Shown here: in pieces, positions 17,202 through 25,844 of the stretch
How positions within the stretch are numbered: position 1 is the first letter of the stretch
Layout of the letters: each line of letters begins with the position of its first letter
Assembly (NCBI RefSeq): GCF_042648505.1
Contig: NZ_JBHRXK010000009.1
Coordinates: 15,303 to 79,302, forward strand
Length of the DNA: 64,000 bases
Direction: 5' to 3'
From: Lysobacter_L cavernae
GTDB lineage: Bacteria > Pseudomonadota > Gammaproteobacteria > Xanthomonadales > Xanthomonadaceae
Notes under the pieces: model-generated
Told to the model about the DNA's origin: nothing
The model's database searches: none
Seen by the model: the letters and a program-made list of their open reading frames with translations, nothing else
Program-made: the position numbers and the translations under genes

Positions 17202-17504
17202 TCACAGACCGCTCACCCGCGGCTCCGGCCGGCCGACGTCGACCTGGCCCGTCGGGTTCCACAGCAGGCGCACCTGCGCCACGCCCTCGCGCTGGCACGC
17301 CCGCTGGCCCTGCGCCATCAGATCGGCGCGCGCCGCATAGGCCTGGCCGATGTTGTCGATGCCGGTCAGGCGCGCCACCGCCTGCTGGCTGGGCAGCGCC
17401 ACGCGGTCGCAGTCGAGCACGAGCTTCTCCGGCTGCGGCTGCGAGCCGGCAACCGCGGCCGGCCACGCGACGGCCAGTGCGAGCAAGGCAATGGGGAGGT
17501 TCAT
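17202..17504 (-). CDS. Small secreted hypothetical protein (100 aa)
   Basis: 100 residues with a Sec signal peptide (MNLPIALLALAVAWPAAVAGS) and two cysteines (LDCDRVALP, QRACQREG) that could form a disulfide. No family recognised. The ATG has a GGGGAGG ribosome site. It is divergent from the winged-helix gene at 17662 and convergent with tatD (7-bp gap). Confidence 0.65.
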   Translation of the reverse strand: MNLPIALLALAVAWPAAVAGSQPQPEKLVLDCDRVALPSQQAVARLTGIDNIGQAYAARADLMAQGQRACQREGVAQVRLLWNPTGQVDVGRPEPRVSGL

Positions 17505-17661
17505 GGCGAGTCTCCAGGACGCCGGAATACCCGGCACCGCCAGCCTCGCGCGGGCGCGCCGTCGGGTCCTGAGGTTTGCCCGAGGTTGCCACGAGGGTTT
17601 GCCGAGGCCGCCGCCGCCGCCGTATCGCGTAACGGTAAGAACTTCCTGCACGAACGCCGCG

Positions 17662-18183
17662 ATGCCTTCCTCCGTTCCCGCCGTGTTGGCTTTCGACGAC
17701 TACGTGCTTGACCTCGCCGGCCGGCGCCTGCTGCGCGCCGGCGAACCGCTGCCGCTGGAGCCCAAGGCATTCGCGGTGCTGAGTTTGCTGGCGAGTGCGC
17801 CAGGGCAGGTCTTCGCCCGCGACGAAATCGTCGATGCGGTCTGGGGCCACCGCCACGTCACCCCGGGCGTGCTCAACCGGATCATGACGCTGCTGCGCCA
17901 CGCCTTCGGCGAGGACGCGCAATCCCCCCACTACCTGCACACGGTCCACGGCTACGGCTACCGCTTCGACCTGCCGCCGACCGCTACCGCGCCGTCCGGC
18001 GTGGCGCCACCGGGTGAAACCGGCGAATTGCCAACCGCCTCGTCGGCACCGTCGCGGCGGCGCAGCGATCGCACGCGGATACCGGGAACCAACCGTCGCT
18101 ACGGCCCGCGTCTGGGGCTGCGCCGGCCAACGCACCGCGAGCACCGACGGCGGAGCCCTGCTCCGGCACGGCACCGCGATTGA
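17662..18183 (+). CDS. Winged-helix (OmpR/CadC-type) transcriptional regulator, apparently truncated
   Basis: 173 residues. Residues about 8-112 are a complete OmpR/PhoB-type winged helix (FDDYVLDLAGRRLLRAGEPLPLEPKAFAVLSLL ... VLNRIMTLLRHAFGEDAQSPHYLHTVHGYGYRF). CadC/ToxR-like proteins of this kind normally continue with a membrane helix and a TPR or sensor domain, but here the frame turns Arg/Pro-rich after residue 130 and stops 21 bp before the convergent panE-like gene. It may be a stand-alone DNA-binding protein or a 3'-truncated remnant; no alternative frame restores a known domain. Confidence 0.72.
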   Translation: MPSSVPAVLAFDDYVLDLAGRRLLRAGEPLPLEPKAFAVLSLLASAPGQVFARDEIVDAVWGHRHVTPGVLNRIMTLLRHAFGEDAQSPHYLHTVHGYGYRFDLPPTATAPSGVAPPGETGELPTASSAPSRRRSDRTRIPGTNRRYGPRLGLRRPTHREHRRRSPAPARHRD

Positions 18184-18204
18184 ACTGGACGGCGAGCGCG
18201 TCCG

Positions 18205-19164
18205 CTAAGGCGAGGAAACCGCGGCGGCCGCGACGCGCTTTGCTTCGTAGGCCTGCAGGTGGCACCAGGCCGCCGCGAGCAGCGGCGTGGACAAGCCGGC
18301 GGTGGCGCCGCGATGCAGCATGTCGCCGACGATCTGCTCCGCCTCGACCGGTTGCCCGGCCTGCAGGTCACGCAGCATCGACGCGGTCAGCGGCGAGTCG
18401 GCTTGCGTCAAGGTGGCGAGCGCGGCCTGTTGCGCGGCCTCGGCGACGGGCTCGCCGGCGGCGGTGGCCACCGCCAGGCACTCGCGGTACAGCGCGCGCA
18501 TGAATGCATCGCCGCTTTCGCCGGCGATGATGCGGCCGACGCTGGCACGCATCAGGCAGGTGCCCGCGGCGAGCGCGGTGAGGAAGCTGTACTTGGCCCA
18601 CTGCTCCTGGGCGATGCACGGCGAGCGCACGTGGTCGATGCCGGCCTGCGCGCAGGCGTGCGCGAACGCGGCCGTGCGGTCGCTGCCGCGATCACAGAAG
18701 CGTTCGCCAAAGGTGATCGACGCCGGCCGGCCCAGATGCAGCACTTCGCCGTCGGGGCCTTTCATGGCGCTGATGAAGCACAGGCCACCCAGCACGCGTT
18801 CCGTACCAAAGCGCGCATCGAGCGCGGCGTAATGGCGCAGTCCGTTGAGGATCGGCAGCACGCCGGTGTGTGCGGCGATCGCCGGGGCGATGTCGTCGAG
18901 GGCGATGTCGAGGTCGTAGGCCTTGCAGCTGAGCAGGACCAGATCGAACGGTCGCGCCTGCGCCAGTGCAGGCAATTCGGCGGCGCTGACCGCCGTCACC
19001 GCGATGCGCGCATCGCCGAGCGGGCTGCGCAGTTGCAATCCGCGTTCGCGCAGCGGCGCCACGCGCGCGGCGCGCACCAGAAACGTGACATCGCTGCCGG
19101 CCTGCGCCAAACGGCCACCGAAGTAGCCGCCGGTGCCGCCGGCACCCAGCACCAGCATGCGCAT
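18205..19164 (-). CDS. Ketopantoate reductase family protein (PanE/ApbA-like)
   Basis: 319 residues from the ATG at 19164, which lies one base after the permease stop (TGACATG). The N-terminal Rossmann motif MRMLVLGAGGTGGYFGGRLAQAG binds NADP(H). LLSCKAYDLDIALDDIAP and the conserved ILNGLRH, EQWAKYSFLTALAAGTCLMR (catalytic Lys) and SMLRDLQAGQPVEAEQIVGDMLHRG follow the PanE pattern. It would reduce 2-dehydropantoate to pantoate for CoA synthesis, although paralogues act on other 2-oxo acids. Third gene of a tight operon with the ABC exporter. Confidence 0.85.
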   Translation of the reverse strand: MRMLVLGAGGTGGYFGGRLAQAGSDVTFLVRAARVAPLRERGLQLRSPLGDARIAVTAVSAAELPALAQARPFDLVLLSCKAYDLDIALDDIAPAIAAHTGVLPILNGLRHYAALDARFGTERVLGGLCFISAMKGPDGEVLHLGRPASITFGERFCDRGSDRTAAFAHACAQAGIDHVRSPCIAQEQWAKYSFLTALAAGTCLMRASVGRIIAGESGDAFMRALYRECLAVATAAGEPVAEAAQQAALATLTQADSPLTASMLRDLQAGQPVEAEQIVGDMLHRGATAGLSTPLLAAAWCHLQAYEAKRVAAAAVSSP

Positions 19165-19165
19165 G

Positions 19166-19972
19166 TCAGCTGCGCAGGCCAATGCCGCGCTTGAGCAGCC
19201 ACAGCCCCAGCGCGGCCAGCGCGGCGGCGAAGCCCAGCATCAGCGCGTAAGCCACCCACAGTGGCACGTCGGACACGCCGAGCAGGCCGTAGCGGAACGC
19301 GTTGACCATGTAGAAGATCGGGTTGGCGTGGGTCATCGCCTCGGCCCACGGCGGCAGCAGCTTGACCGAATAGAACACGCCGCCCAGGTAGGTCAGCGGG
19401 GTGAGGATGAAGGTCGGCACGATGGCGATGTCGTCGAACTTCTTGGCGTAGGCCGCGTTGACGAAGCCGGCCAGCGAGAAGATCGTCGCGCCCAGCAACA
19501 CCGTGGTGAAGGTCACCAGCGGGTGCGGCACGCGCACCTTGGTGAACGCCATCGCGATCACCAGCACGATCGCGCCCACCATCAGGCCACGCAGCACCGC
19601 GCCGGCGACGTAGCCGGTCAGGATCACCCAGTTCGGCATCGGGCTGACCAGCAGCTCCTCGATGTGGCGGCCGAACTTGGCGCCGAAGAACGACGAACTG
19701 ATATTGCCGTAGCTGTTCTGGATCACGCTCATCATCACCAGGCCGGGGACGATGAAATCCATGTACTTGATGCCGTCCATGGTGCCCACGCGCGAGCCGA
19801 TCAGGCCGCCGAAGATCAGGAAGTACAAGGTCATGGTGATCGCCGGCGGCACCAGGGTCTGGCCCCAGATGCGCAGGATGCGGCTGACCTCGCGCCGCAC
19901 GATGGTGCCCAGCGCGACGAGGTTGCGCTGGGCGACGGTGGGTTCATCGGCGGTGGTGACGACCTGGTTCAT
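19166..19972 (-). CDS. ABC-2 type transporter permease (YadH-like)
   Basis: 268 residues with six membrane segments (from LVPPAITMTLYFLIFGGLIGSR to LMLGFAAALAALGLWLL). The conserved signature EELLVSPMPNWVILTGYVAGAVLRGLMVGAIV and PLTYLGGVFYSVKLLPPW are those of the YadH/NodJ permease group. The start overlaps the ATPase gene by four bases. With the ATPase it forms an exporter of unknown substrate. Confidence 0.9.
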   Translation of the reverse strand: MNQVVTTADEPTVAQRNLVALGTIVRREVSRILRIWGQTLVPPAITMTLYFLIFGGLIGSRVGTMDGIKYMDFIVPGLVMMSVIQNSYGNISSSFFGAKFGRHIEELLVSPMPNWVILTGYVAGAVLRGLMVGAIVLVIAMAFTKVRVPHPLVTFTTVLLGATIFSLAGFVNAAYAKKFDDIAIVPTFILTPLTYLGGVFYSVKLLPPWAEAMTHANPIFYMVNAFRYGLLGVSDVPLWVAYALMLGFAAALAALGLWLLKRGIGLRS

Positions 19973-20964
19973 GCGACCTGCTCCGGCGGCGTCTGGGCGG
20001 TGCTGTCCTGCGCATTCTCGCCGGTCAGGCGCACGAACAGTTCTTCGAGGCGGTTGGACTTGGTGCGCATCGAACGCACGCGGATGCCGGCCTCGCCGAG
20101 CACGGCGAACACGCGGTTGAGATCCATCGCACGCGGCATCTCGATGTCGAGGGTGTGGTCATCGCTGGCCAGCAGCGTGGTGCCTTCGATCGCCGGCAGC
20201 TCCGCCGGCAGTTGCCCGTCGATGTCGAGCAGGAAGCCCTCGACGTCGAGCTTGGCCAGCAGCGCCTTCATCGGCCCCTGCTCGACGATGCGGCCGCGGT
20301 CGATGATGGCCAGGTTGCGGCACAGGCTCTCGGCTTCTTCCAGGTAATGCGTGGTCAGGATGATGGTGGTGCCGGCGGCATTGATATCCTTGAGCGTCTT
20401 CCACATGCCGCGGCGGATCTCGATGTCGACGCCGGCGGTGGGCTCGTCGAGGATCAGCAAGCGTGGTCGCGTCATCATGGCGCGGGCGATCATCAGCCGC
20501 CGCTTCATGCCGCCGGAGAGCGTGCGGCTCATCATCTGCGCCTTGTCCCACAGGTGGGCGCGCTTGAGCTCGACCTCGGCGCGCACCAGGGCTTCAGCGC
20601 GCGGAACGCCGTAGAAACCGGCGTAGTTGACCAGGATGTCGAGCGGCTTCTCGAACATGTTGAAGTTCAGCTCCTGCGGCACCAGGCCGATCAGGCGCAT
20701 CGCCGCGTCGCGCTGGCGGGCCAGGTGGACGCCGAAGATCGACACCGAACCCGCGGACAGGTTGACCAGCGAGCTGACGATGCCGATCAGGGTGCTCTTG
20801 CCAGCGCCGTTGGGGCCGAGCAGGGCGAAGAAATCGCCCGGGGCGACGTCGAGCGAGACGCCCTTGAGCGCCTCGACGCGGTTGCCGTAGGTCTTGCGCA
20901 GATCGCGCACGGACAGCGCGGGAGCGGTGGAAACCGCGGTGGGACTATCGACTGCACGGGTCAT
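19969..20964 (-). CDS. ABC transporter ATP-binding protein (YadG-like)
   Basis: 331 residues. Walker A GPNGAGKST, Q-loop VPQELNF, signature LSGGMKRR, Walker B LLILDEPTAGVD and H-loop TTHYLEEAE are all intact. The C-terminal 90 residues are the extension typical of DrrA/YadG-type exporter ATPases. The start at 20964 gives a short Ala/Thr-rich leader before SVRDLRKTYGN. First gene of the yadG-yadH-panE-like operon; it is divergent from fpr. Confidence 0.92.
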   Translation of the reverse strand: MTRAVDSPTAVSTAPALSVRDLRKTYGNRVEALKGVSLDVAPGDFFALLGPNGAGKSTLIGIVSSLVNLSAGSVSIFGVHLARQRDAAMRLIGLVPQELNFNMFEKPLDILVNYAGFYGVPRAEALVRAEVELKRAHLWDKAQMMSRTLSGGMKRRLMIARAMMTRPRLLILDEPTAGVDIEIRRGMWKTLKDINAAGTTIILTTHYLEEAESLCRNLAIIDRGRIVEQGPMKALLAKLDVEGFLLDIDGQLPAELPAIEGTTLLASDDHTLDIEMPRAMDLNRVFAVLGEAGIRVRSMRTKSNRLEELFVRLTGENAQDSTAQTPPEQVA

Positions 20965-21142
20965 GGACAACGCCTGCGCCGCGAGCCGCGCGGCGATAAA
21001 CGGTAGTATAGGCGGCCCCGTGGCGGCACTGCGGCCACACACTGTTGCAGCTTTCGCTGCATCACGCCGCCGCAGATCCACGCCGCTCCAGATCATCGCC
21101 GCCCGATCACCGCCCACAGATCACCGCTTCCAAGAATCCGCC

Positions 21143-21898
21143 GTGGCCATCCAGCACTTCCCGCTCAAGCTCGTCTCGCGCCGCATGCTGGCCCCCACGG
21201 TCGGCCACTACACCTTCGTGCGCGACGACGGCCAGCCGCTGGACTTCATCCCCGGCCAGTTCATCCAGGTGCATTTCACCTACGCCGACGGCACCGCGAC
21301 CAAGCGCAGCTACTCGCTGGCGACGATCCACGACCACGCGCTGGGCCCGGGCGAGGCGGTGGAGATCGCGGTCAGCTACGTGGCCGGCGGCGCGGCGACG
21401 GCGTTGTTCGAAGGGCTGGAGGCCGGCGGACAGGTCGATGCCAGCGGACCGTTCGGCCGTTTCTGCCTGATGCCCGCCGACAGCAACGCCCGTTACCTGC
21501 TGATCGGCACCGGCACCGGCGTGACCCCGTACCGGGCGATGCTGCCGCAGCTGGAGGCGATGATCCGCGAGCGCGGCATCCAGGTGGTGCTGCTGTTCGG
21601 CGCGCGCACGCCGGCCGAGTTGCTCTACGGCGACGAGTTCCGCGCCTTCGCCGACAAGCACCCGCAGAATTTCCGCTTCGTGCCGTGCTTGTCACGCGAG
21701 TTGCCCGCTGACCCGCATCCAGACGTGCGTCATGGCTACGTGCAGCAGTTTCTCGAGGAGTTCGGCCCCAACGCGGCCGGCGACATCGCCTACCTGTGCG
21801 GCAATCCGAACATGGTCGATACCTGCTTCGAGGCGCTGAAGGGCTACGGCCTGCCGGTGCCGCAGATCCGCCGCGAGAAGTACGTCAGCAGCAAATAA
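21143..21898 (+). CDS. fpr: Ferredoxin--NADP+ reductase
   Basis: 251 residues from a GTG at 21143. FAD contact RSYSLAT, NADP-binding GTGTGVTPYRAMLPQL, LLFGARTPAELLYGDEF, and the C-terminal CGNPNMVDTCFEALKGYGLPVPQIRREKYVSSK are typical of bacterial Fpr, with the family's usual ending. It exchanges electrons between NADPH and ferredoxin/flavodoxin. The last 30 bp of the gene plus 30 bp downstream recur 119 bp further on. A longer open frame upstream is rejected because it is Arg/Ala-rich and crosses the divergent promoter region. Confidence 0.9.
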   Translation: MAIQHFPLKLVSRRMLAPTVGHYTFVRDDGQPLDFIPGQFIQVHFTYADGTATKRSYSLATIHDHALGPGEAVEIAVSYVAGGAATALFEGLEAGGQVDASGPFGRFCLMPADSNARYLLIGTGTGVTPYRAMLPQLEAMIRERGIQVVLLFGARTPAELLYGDEFRAFADKHPQNFRFVPCLSRELPADPHPDVRHGYVQQFLEEFGPNAAGDIAYLCGNPNMVDTCFEALKGYGLPVPQIRREKYVSSK

Positions 21899-22046
21899 AC
21901 GCCCGCGACGGATCCCCGGCCACGCGCAGCGCGCGTGGCGCTCGTTCGCCCGCGAGGCGGTGCCCCGCAAGCCCGGCCTCACTTGCCCGCCGCGAGAAGT
22001 ACGTCAGCAGCAAATAAACACCTGCGGCGAATCCCCAGCCACGCAC
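21868..22046. repeat. 60-bp direct repeat duplicating the 3' end of fpr
   Basis: Copies at 21868-21927 and 21987-22046 agree at 54 of 60 positions: the first 33 bp are identical, encode the Fpr C-terminus REKYVSSK and stop, and run into AAC; all six differences in the rest are transitions. A 59-bp spacer separates them. Confidence 0.85.
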
Positions 22047-22159
22047 TCAAGCCGCAACCGCACCGCGCACAGTGCGACGATCACGGCGTTGGTCACATCC
22101 GATCGCAGGCTCGCGTCTGTCATGCTGAAGGCGCTCTGCCTGATGGATGAGAGGGGACC

Positions 22160-23677
22160 ATGCGCACCACCCGAGTATCGACCGCCGCCCTCGCGGCGCT
22201 CCTGTTGCTGTCCGGCTGCGGCCAGGACACGGCCCGCAGCGACACCGCTGTCGCGGGCATCCGCCACTACGGCGCGCTCGCGTTCGAGCCGTGCACGCTG
22301 TCGAGTCCGTTGGCCGCGACGAGCATCGACGCGCAATGCACGACGTTCGACGTCGCCGAGAACCCGGCCGAGCCGGGCGGCCGCAAGATCGCCCTGAACA
22401 TCGCCTGGTTGCCGGCCAAGGACCAGGGCGGCGGCACCGCCGACCCGGTGTTCTTCCTTGCCGGCGGTCCCGGCCAGGCCGCGACCGAGCACGCCGCCAC
22501 GGTCGACATGGCCCTGCGCGAGGTACGCAAGCAACGCGATATCGTCCTGATCGACCAGCGCGGCACCGGCCGGCTCAGTCCGCTGACGTGCCGCGACGGC
22601 AACGGTCAACCGCTGAAGCCTGACGAGACCGACGCCAGCGCCGCGGCGATCGCTGCGTTCGCGCAGCGCTGCGCGCAAGCGCTGGCCGGCCGTGCCGATC
22701 CGCGTCTGTACACCACCACCGAGGCGGTGGCCGATCTGGACGCGGTGCGCCGCGCGCTCGGCGTCGACCGCATCAACCTGGTCGGCGTGTCCTACGGCAC
22801 CCGCGTCGCCCAGCAGTACGCCGCGCGGCACCCGCAGCACACCCGTGCGCTGGTGCTCGACGGCGTCGCGCCCAACCCGCTGGTGGTCGGCGGTGAGTTC
22901 GCCCGCACCTTCGAGCGTTCGCTCGGGTTGCAGATCGCCCAGTGCCAGCAGCTGCCCAGCTGCAAGGCCCGCTTCGCCACCGATTTGCGCACCCAGCTGC
23001 GCGACCTGAAGACCCGCCTCGCTGACGCACCGGTGGTGGTCGAGTACCGCGACCCCACCAGCGGCGAGCACAAGCGCGACACGCTCGATGCCGAGACCGT
23101 GGTCGGCCTGACCCATCTGTTCTCGTACATGCCGCAGATGGCTTCGCTGCTGCCGGTGGTCATCGACGAGGCCGGGCACGGCCGCTACGCACCGCTGATA
23201 GCGCTGGCGCAGATGATGTCGCGCGAGGTCGGCGGGCAGATGACGCACGGCATGCAGTGGTCGGTGATCTGCGCCGAGGATGCCGACCGCTATCGCGCCG
23301 ACCCGGGTGACGCCGGCACCGTGCTCGGCAGCGAGGTGGCCACGGCGTTCTTCGCCGCCTGCACGCACTGGCCACGCGGTCAGCGCCCGGCCGACTTCAA
23401 CCAGCCGCTGCAGTCCGACGTGCCGGCCTTGCTGCTGTCGGGCGAGATCGATCCGGTCACGCCGCCGAGCTACGGCGAGCAGGTGCTCGCCGGCCTGCGC
23501 AACGGCCGCCACCTGGTGCTGCGCGGCCAGGGCCACAACGTCAGCGGCATCGGCTGCCTGCCCAAGCTGGTCGGTCAGTTCATCGAATCGACCGACGCCA
23601 AACAGCTCGATGCCCATTGCCTCGACACGATCGGCTACGTGCCGCCGTTCACCAGCTTCAATGGCTGGGAACCGTGA
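22160..23677 (+). CDS. Alpha/beta hydrolase lipoprotein, TAP-like C-terminus
   Basis: 505 residues. Lipoprotein signal with LLLLSGCG. The hydrolase fold has VFFLAGGPGQAA (oxyanion loop), IVLIDQRGTGRLSPLTC, nucleophile elbow GVSYGTRVAQQYA, ALVLDGVAP, and late catalytic Asp and His in LSGEIDPVTPPSYGE and LRGQGHNVSGIGC. The C-terminal region resembles TAP-type (tripeptidyl aminopeptidase) proteins. Probably an exported peptidase or esterase. The natAB-like ABC genes follow 43 bp downstream on the same strand and may share a transcript. Confidence 0.87.
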   Translation: MRTTRVSTAALAALLLLSGCGQDTARSDTAVAGIRHYGALAFEPCTLSSPLAATSIDAQCTTFDVAENPAEPGGRKIALNIAWLPAKDQGGGTADPVFFLAGGPGQAATEHAATVDMALREVRKQRDIVLIDQRGTGRLSPLTCRDGNGQPLKPDETDASAAAIAAFAQRCAQALAGRADPRLYTTTEAVADLDAVRRALGVDRINLVGVSYGTRVAQQYAARHPQHTRALVLDGVAPNPLVVGGEFARTFERSLGLQIAQCQQLPSCKARFATDLRTQLRDLKTRLADAPVVVEYRDPTSGEHKRDTLDAETVVGLTHLFSYMPQMASLLPVVIDEAGHGRYAPLIALAQMMSREVGGQMTHGMQWSVICAEDADRYRADPGDAGTVLGSEVATAFFAACTHWPRGQRPADFNQPLQSDVPALLLSGEIDPVTPPSYGEQVLAGLRNGRHLVLRGQGHNVSGIGCLPKLVGQFIESTDAKQLDAHCLDTIGYVPPFTSFNGWEP

Positions 23678-23720
23678 GCCGCGTGCTCGCGCACCGCGCG
23701 CCCAGCCAAGGACCGAACCC

Positions 23721-24467
23721 ATGATCATCGCAAACGATTTGCACAAGGCCTTCAAGGCCAAGACCGGCACGGTGAAGGCCGTCGACGGCGTCCACTTCGA
23801 GGCGCGCGACGGTGAGATCACCGGCCTGCTCGGCCCCAACGGTGCCGGCAAGACCACCACCTTGCGCATGCTCTACACGCTGATGAAACCCGACGCCGGC
23901 CAGGTGCTGGTCGACGGCATCGATGCCGCGCGCGACCCCGCCGCGGTGCGGCGCGCGCTCGGCGTGCTGCCCGATGCGCGCGGCGTGTACAAGCGCCTGA
24001 CCGCGCGCGAGAACATCGCCTACTTCGGGCAGCTGCACGGCCTGTCGAAGGACGTGATCGCGCAGCGCACGCGCACGTTGTCGACGGCGCTGCAGATGGA
24101 CGACATCCTCGACCGCCAGACCGAAGGTTTCTCGCAGGGCCAGCGCACCAAGACCGCGATCGCGCGGGCGCTGGTGCACGACCCGAAGAACGTGATCCTC
24201 GACGAGCCAACCAATGGCCTGGACGTGATGACCACGCGCGCGATGCGCGGCTTCCTGCAGCAACTGCGCAGCGAGGGCCGCTGCGTGATCTTCTCCAGCC
24301 ACATCATGCAGGAGGTCGCGGCGCTGTGTGACCGCATCGTCATCATCGCCAAGGGCCAGGTGGTCGCCGCCGGCAGCGCCGAGGAGCTGCGCGCGCAGAC
24401 CGGCGAGGCCAACCTCGAGGATGCCTTCGTCAAGGCCATCGGCTCCGAGGAGGGCCTGCACGCATGA
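23721..24467 (+). CDS. ABC transporter ATP-binding protein (NatA-like)
   Basis: 248 residues. Walker A GPNGAGKTT, LPDARGVYKRLTARENI, signature FSQGQRTKTAIARAL (SQGQ rather than SGGQ), Walker B VILDEPTNGLD, H-loop SSHIMQEV. The FSQGQ signature and the paired permease fit the NatA branch of ABC-2 exporters, known from Na+ export in Bacillus, although the substrate in proteobacteria is usually unknown. Its stop overlaps the permease start by four bases. Confidence 0.9.
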   Translation: MIIANDLHKAFKAKTGTVKAVDGVHFEARDGEITGLLGPNGAGKTTTLRMLYTLMKPDAGQVLVDGIDAARDPAAVRRALGVLPDARGVYKRLTARENIAYFGQLHGLSKDVIAQRTRTLSTALQMDDILDRQTEGFSQGQRTKTAIARALVHDPKNVILDEPTNGLDVMTTRAMRGFLQQLRSEGRCVIFSSHIMQEVAALCDRIVIIAKGQVVAAGSAEELRAQTGEANLEDAFVKAIGSEEGLHA

Positions 24468-25666
24468 CCGCCCACGCCAACAAGAGCAACGCCTTCGCCA
24501 CGCTGTGGGCGGTGATGCGCAAGGAGCTGCGCGACATCTCGCGCGACCGCCGCACCCTGGCGCTGGCGCTGCTGCTCGGTCCGCTGCTGTACCCGCTGCT
24601 GATGATCGGCATCGGCTCCCTGGCCGAGAGCCGCACCAAGACCCAGCTCGACCAGGTGCTGGAGGTGCCAGTGGCCGATCAGGAGCGGGCGCCGAACCTG
24701 ATCGCATTCCTGGCCACGCAAGGCATCAAGGCGACGCCGGCACCGCGCGACCTCGACGCCGCCATCGTCCGCCAGGACATCGACGTCGGCCTGCGCATCC
24801 ACAGCCACTACGACCGCGATTGGCGTGACGGCCAGCCGGCCCTGGTCGAGATCGTGCAGGACAGCACCCGCCGCAATGCCGAGATCCCGATCGCGCGCCT
24901 GCGTGCGGCGCTGGCCGCCTACCGCGACCAGGTCGGTGCATTGCGCCTGCTCGCGCGCGGTATCGACCCCTCGGTCACGCGCGCACTCACCATCGGCAAC
25001 CGCGACCTCGCCAGCGAGGACGCCAAGCGCGGCCTGATGCTGTCGTCGATCCTGCCGTACCTGCTGATCCTGATGTCGTTCCTCGGCGGCGCCTACCTGA
25101 TCATGGACGCCACCGCCGGCGAGCGCGAACGCCAGTCGCTGGAACCGCTGCTGGCCACGCCGGCCGGACGCGGCGCGATCGTCAGCGGCAAGATCGCCGC
25201 GGCCTGCGTGCTTGGCCTGCTGTCGCTGCTGCTGACCCTGCTCGCGTTCAAGCTCAGCGCGCAGATGGCGACGGGCGTGGCCAAGATGCTCGACGTGCGC
25301 TTCGCCGCGATCGGCAAGATGCTGCTGATCCTGGTGCCGATGCTGTTCATCGGCACCACGCTGCTGACCTACCTGTCGGCCGCGGCCAAGAGCATGAAGG
25401 AGGCGCAGAGCCACATGACCTGGCTGATGCTGCTGCCGATGATCCCGACGATCGCGCTGGCGGTGAACCCGATCAAGACCCAGCTGTGGCAGTTCGCGGT
25501 GCCGTTCCTCGCGCAGAACCAGCTGCTGCTCAAGGTGATCCGCGGCGAGGTCATCGATGCCCAGGTCTGGGCGATCTACCTGGCCGCCGGCTTCGGCCTC
25601 GCCGCACTGCTATGGGTCGCCGCGGTGCGACGCTACCACCAGGAGCGGTTGGCGATCTCTGGTTGA
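24464..25666 (+). CDS. ABC transporter permease (NatB-like)
   Basis: 400 residues. One N-terminal membrane segment (LALALLLGPLLYPLLMIGIGS), a large periplasmic domain (about 60-195), then five helices (ILPYLLILMSFLGGAYLIMD, IAAACVLGLLSLLLTLLAF, MLLILVPMLFIGTTLLTYL, LMLLPMIPTIALAV and the C-terminal one). ERERQSLEPLLATPAGRGAIVSGKI is a conserved ABC-2 export feature. Translationally coupled to the ATPase by an ATGA overlap. A palindrome and a bidirectional terminator follow. Confidence 0.9.
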   Translation: MTAHANKSNAFATLWAVMRKELRDISRDRRTLALALLLGPLLYPLLMIGIGSLAESRTKTQLDQVLEVPVADQERAPNLIAFLATQGIKATPAPRDLDAAIVRQDIDVGLRIHSHYDRDWRDGQPALVEIVQDSTRRNAEIPIARLRAALAAYRDQVGALRLLARGIDPSVTRALTIGNRDLASEDAKRGLMLSSILPYLLILMSFLGGAYLIMDATAGERERQSLEPLLATPAGRGAIVSGKIAAACVLGLLSLLLTLLAFKLSAQMATGVAKMLDVRFAAIGKMLLILVPMLFIGTTLLTYLSAAAKSMKEAQSHMTWLMLLPMIPTIALAVNPIKTQLWQFAVPFLAQNQLLLKVIRGEVIDAQVWAIYLAAGFGLAALLWVAAVRRYHQERLAISG

Positions 25667-25668
25667 GG

Positions 25669-25697
25669 CATCGCGCAAGCCATTGGCTTGCGCGATG
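25669..25697. repeat. 29-bp near-perfect palindrome after the NatB-like gene
   Basis: CATCGCGCAAGCCA is followed after one base by its exact reverse complement TGGCTTGCGCGATG. It lies 2 bp after the stop codon and has no T tract, so it is probably an mRNA-stabilising or cruciform element rather than a terminator. Confidence 0.6.
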
Positions 25698-25793
25698 GCG
25701 AACGCCGAAGCATGGAACGCACAGGACCGGTGACTGGGTACGCACAGGGATGTGCACACCGCCGCGATCAGGTCGCGATCCATCTGCAAGACC

Positions 25794-25825
25794 ACAAAAA
25801 AGCCCGGCCTGCGCCGGGCTTTTTG
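25794..25825. terminator. Bidirectional rho-independent terminator
   Basis: AAAAAAGCCCGGC-CTGC-GCCGGGCTTTTT: an 8-bp GC stem flanked by A and T tracts, between two converging genes (NatB-like permease and TonB-domain lipoprotein). Confidence 0.9.
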
Positions 25826-25844
25826 CTACGCGGCGGCCGATCGC

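Noticed and set aside
22004..23869. Leftward open frame of about 620 codons opposite the TAP-type hydrolase
   Set aside because: Shadow of the hydrolase; no signal, motif or ribosome site.
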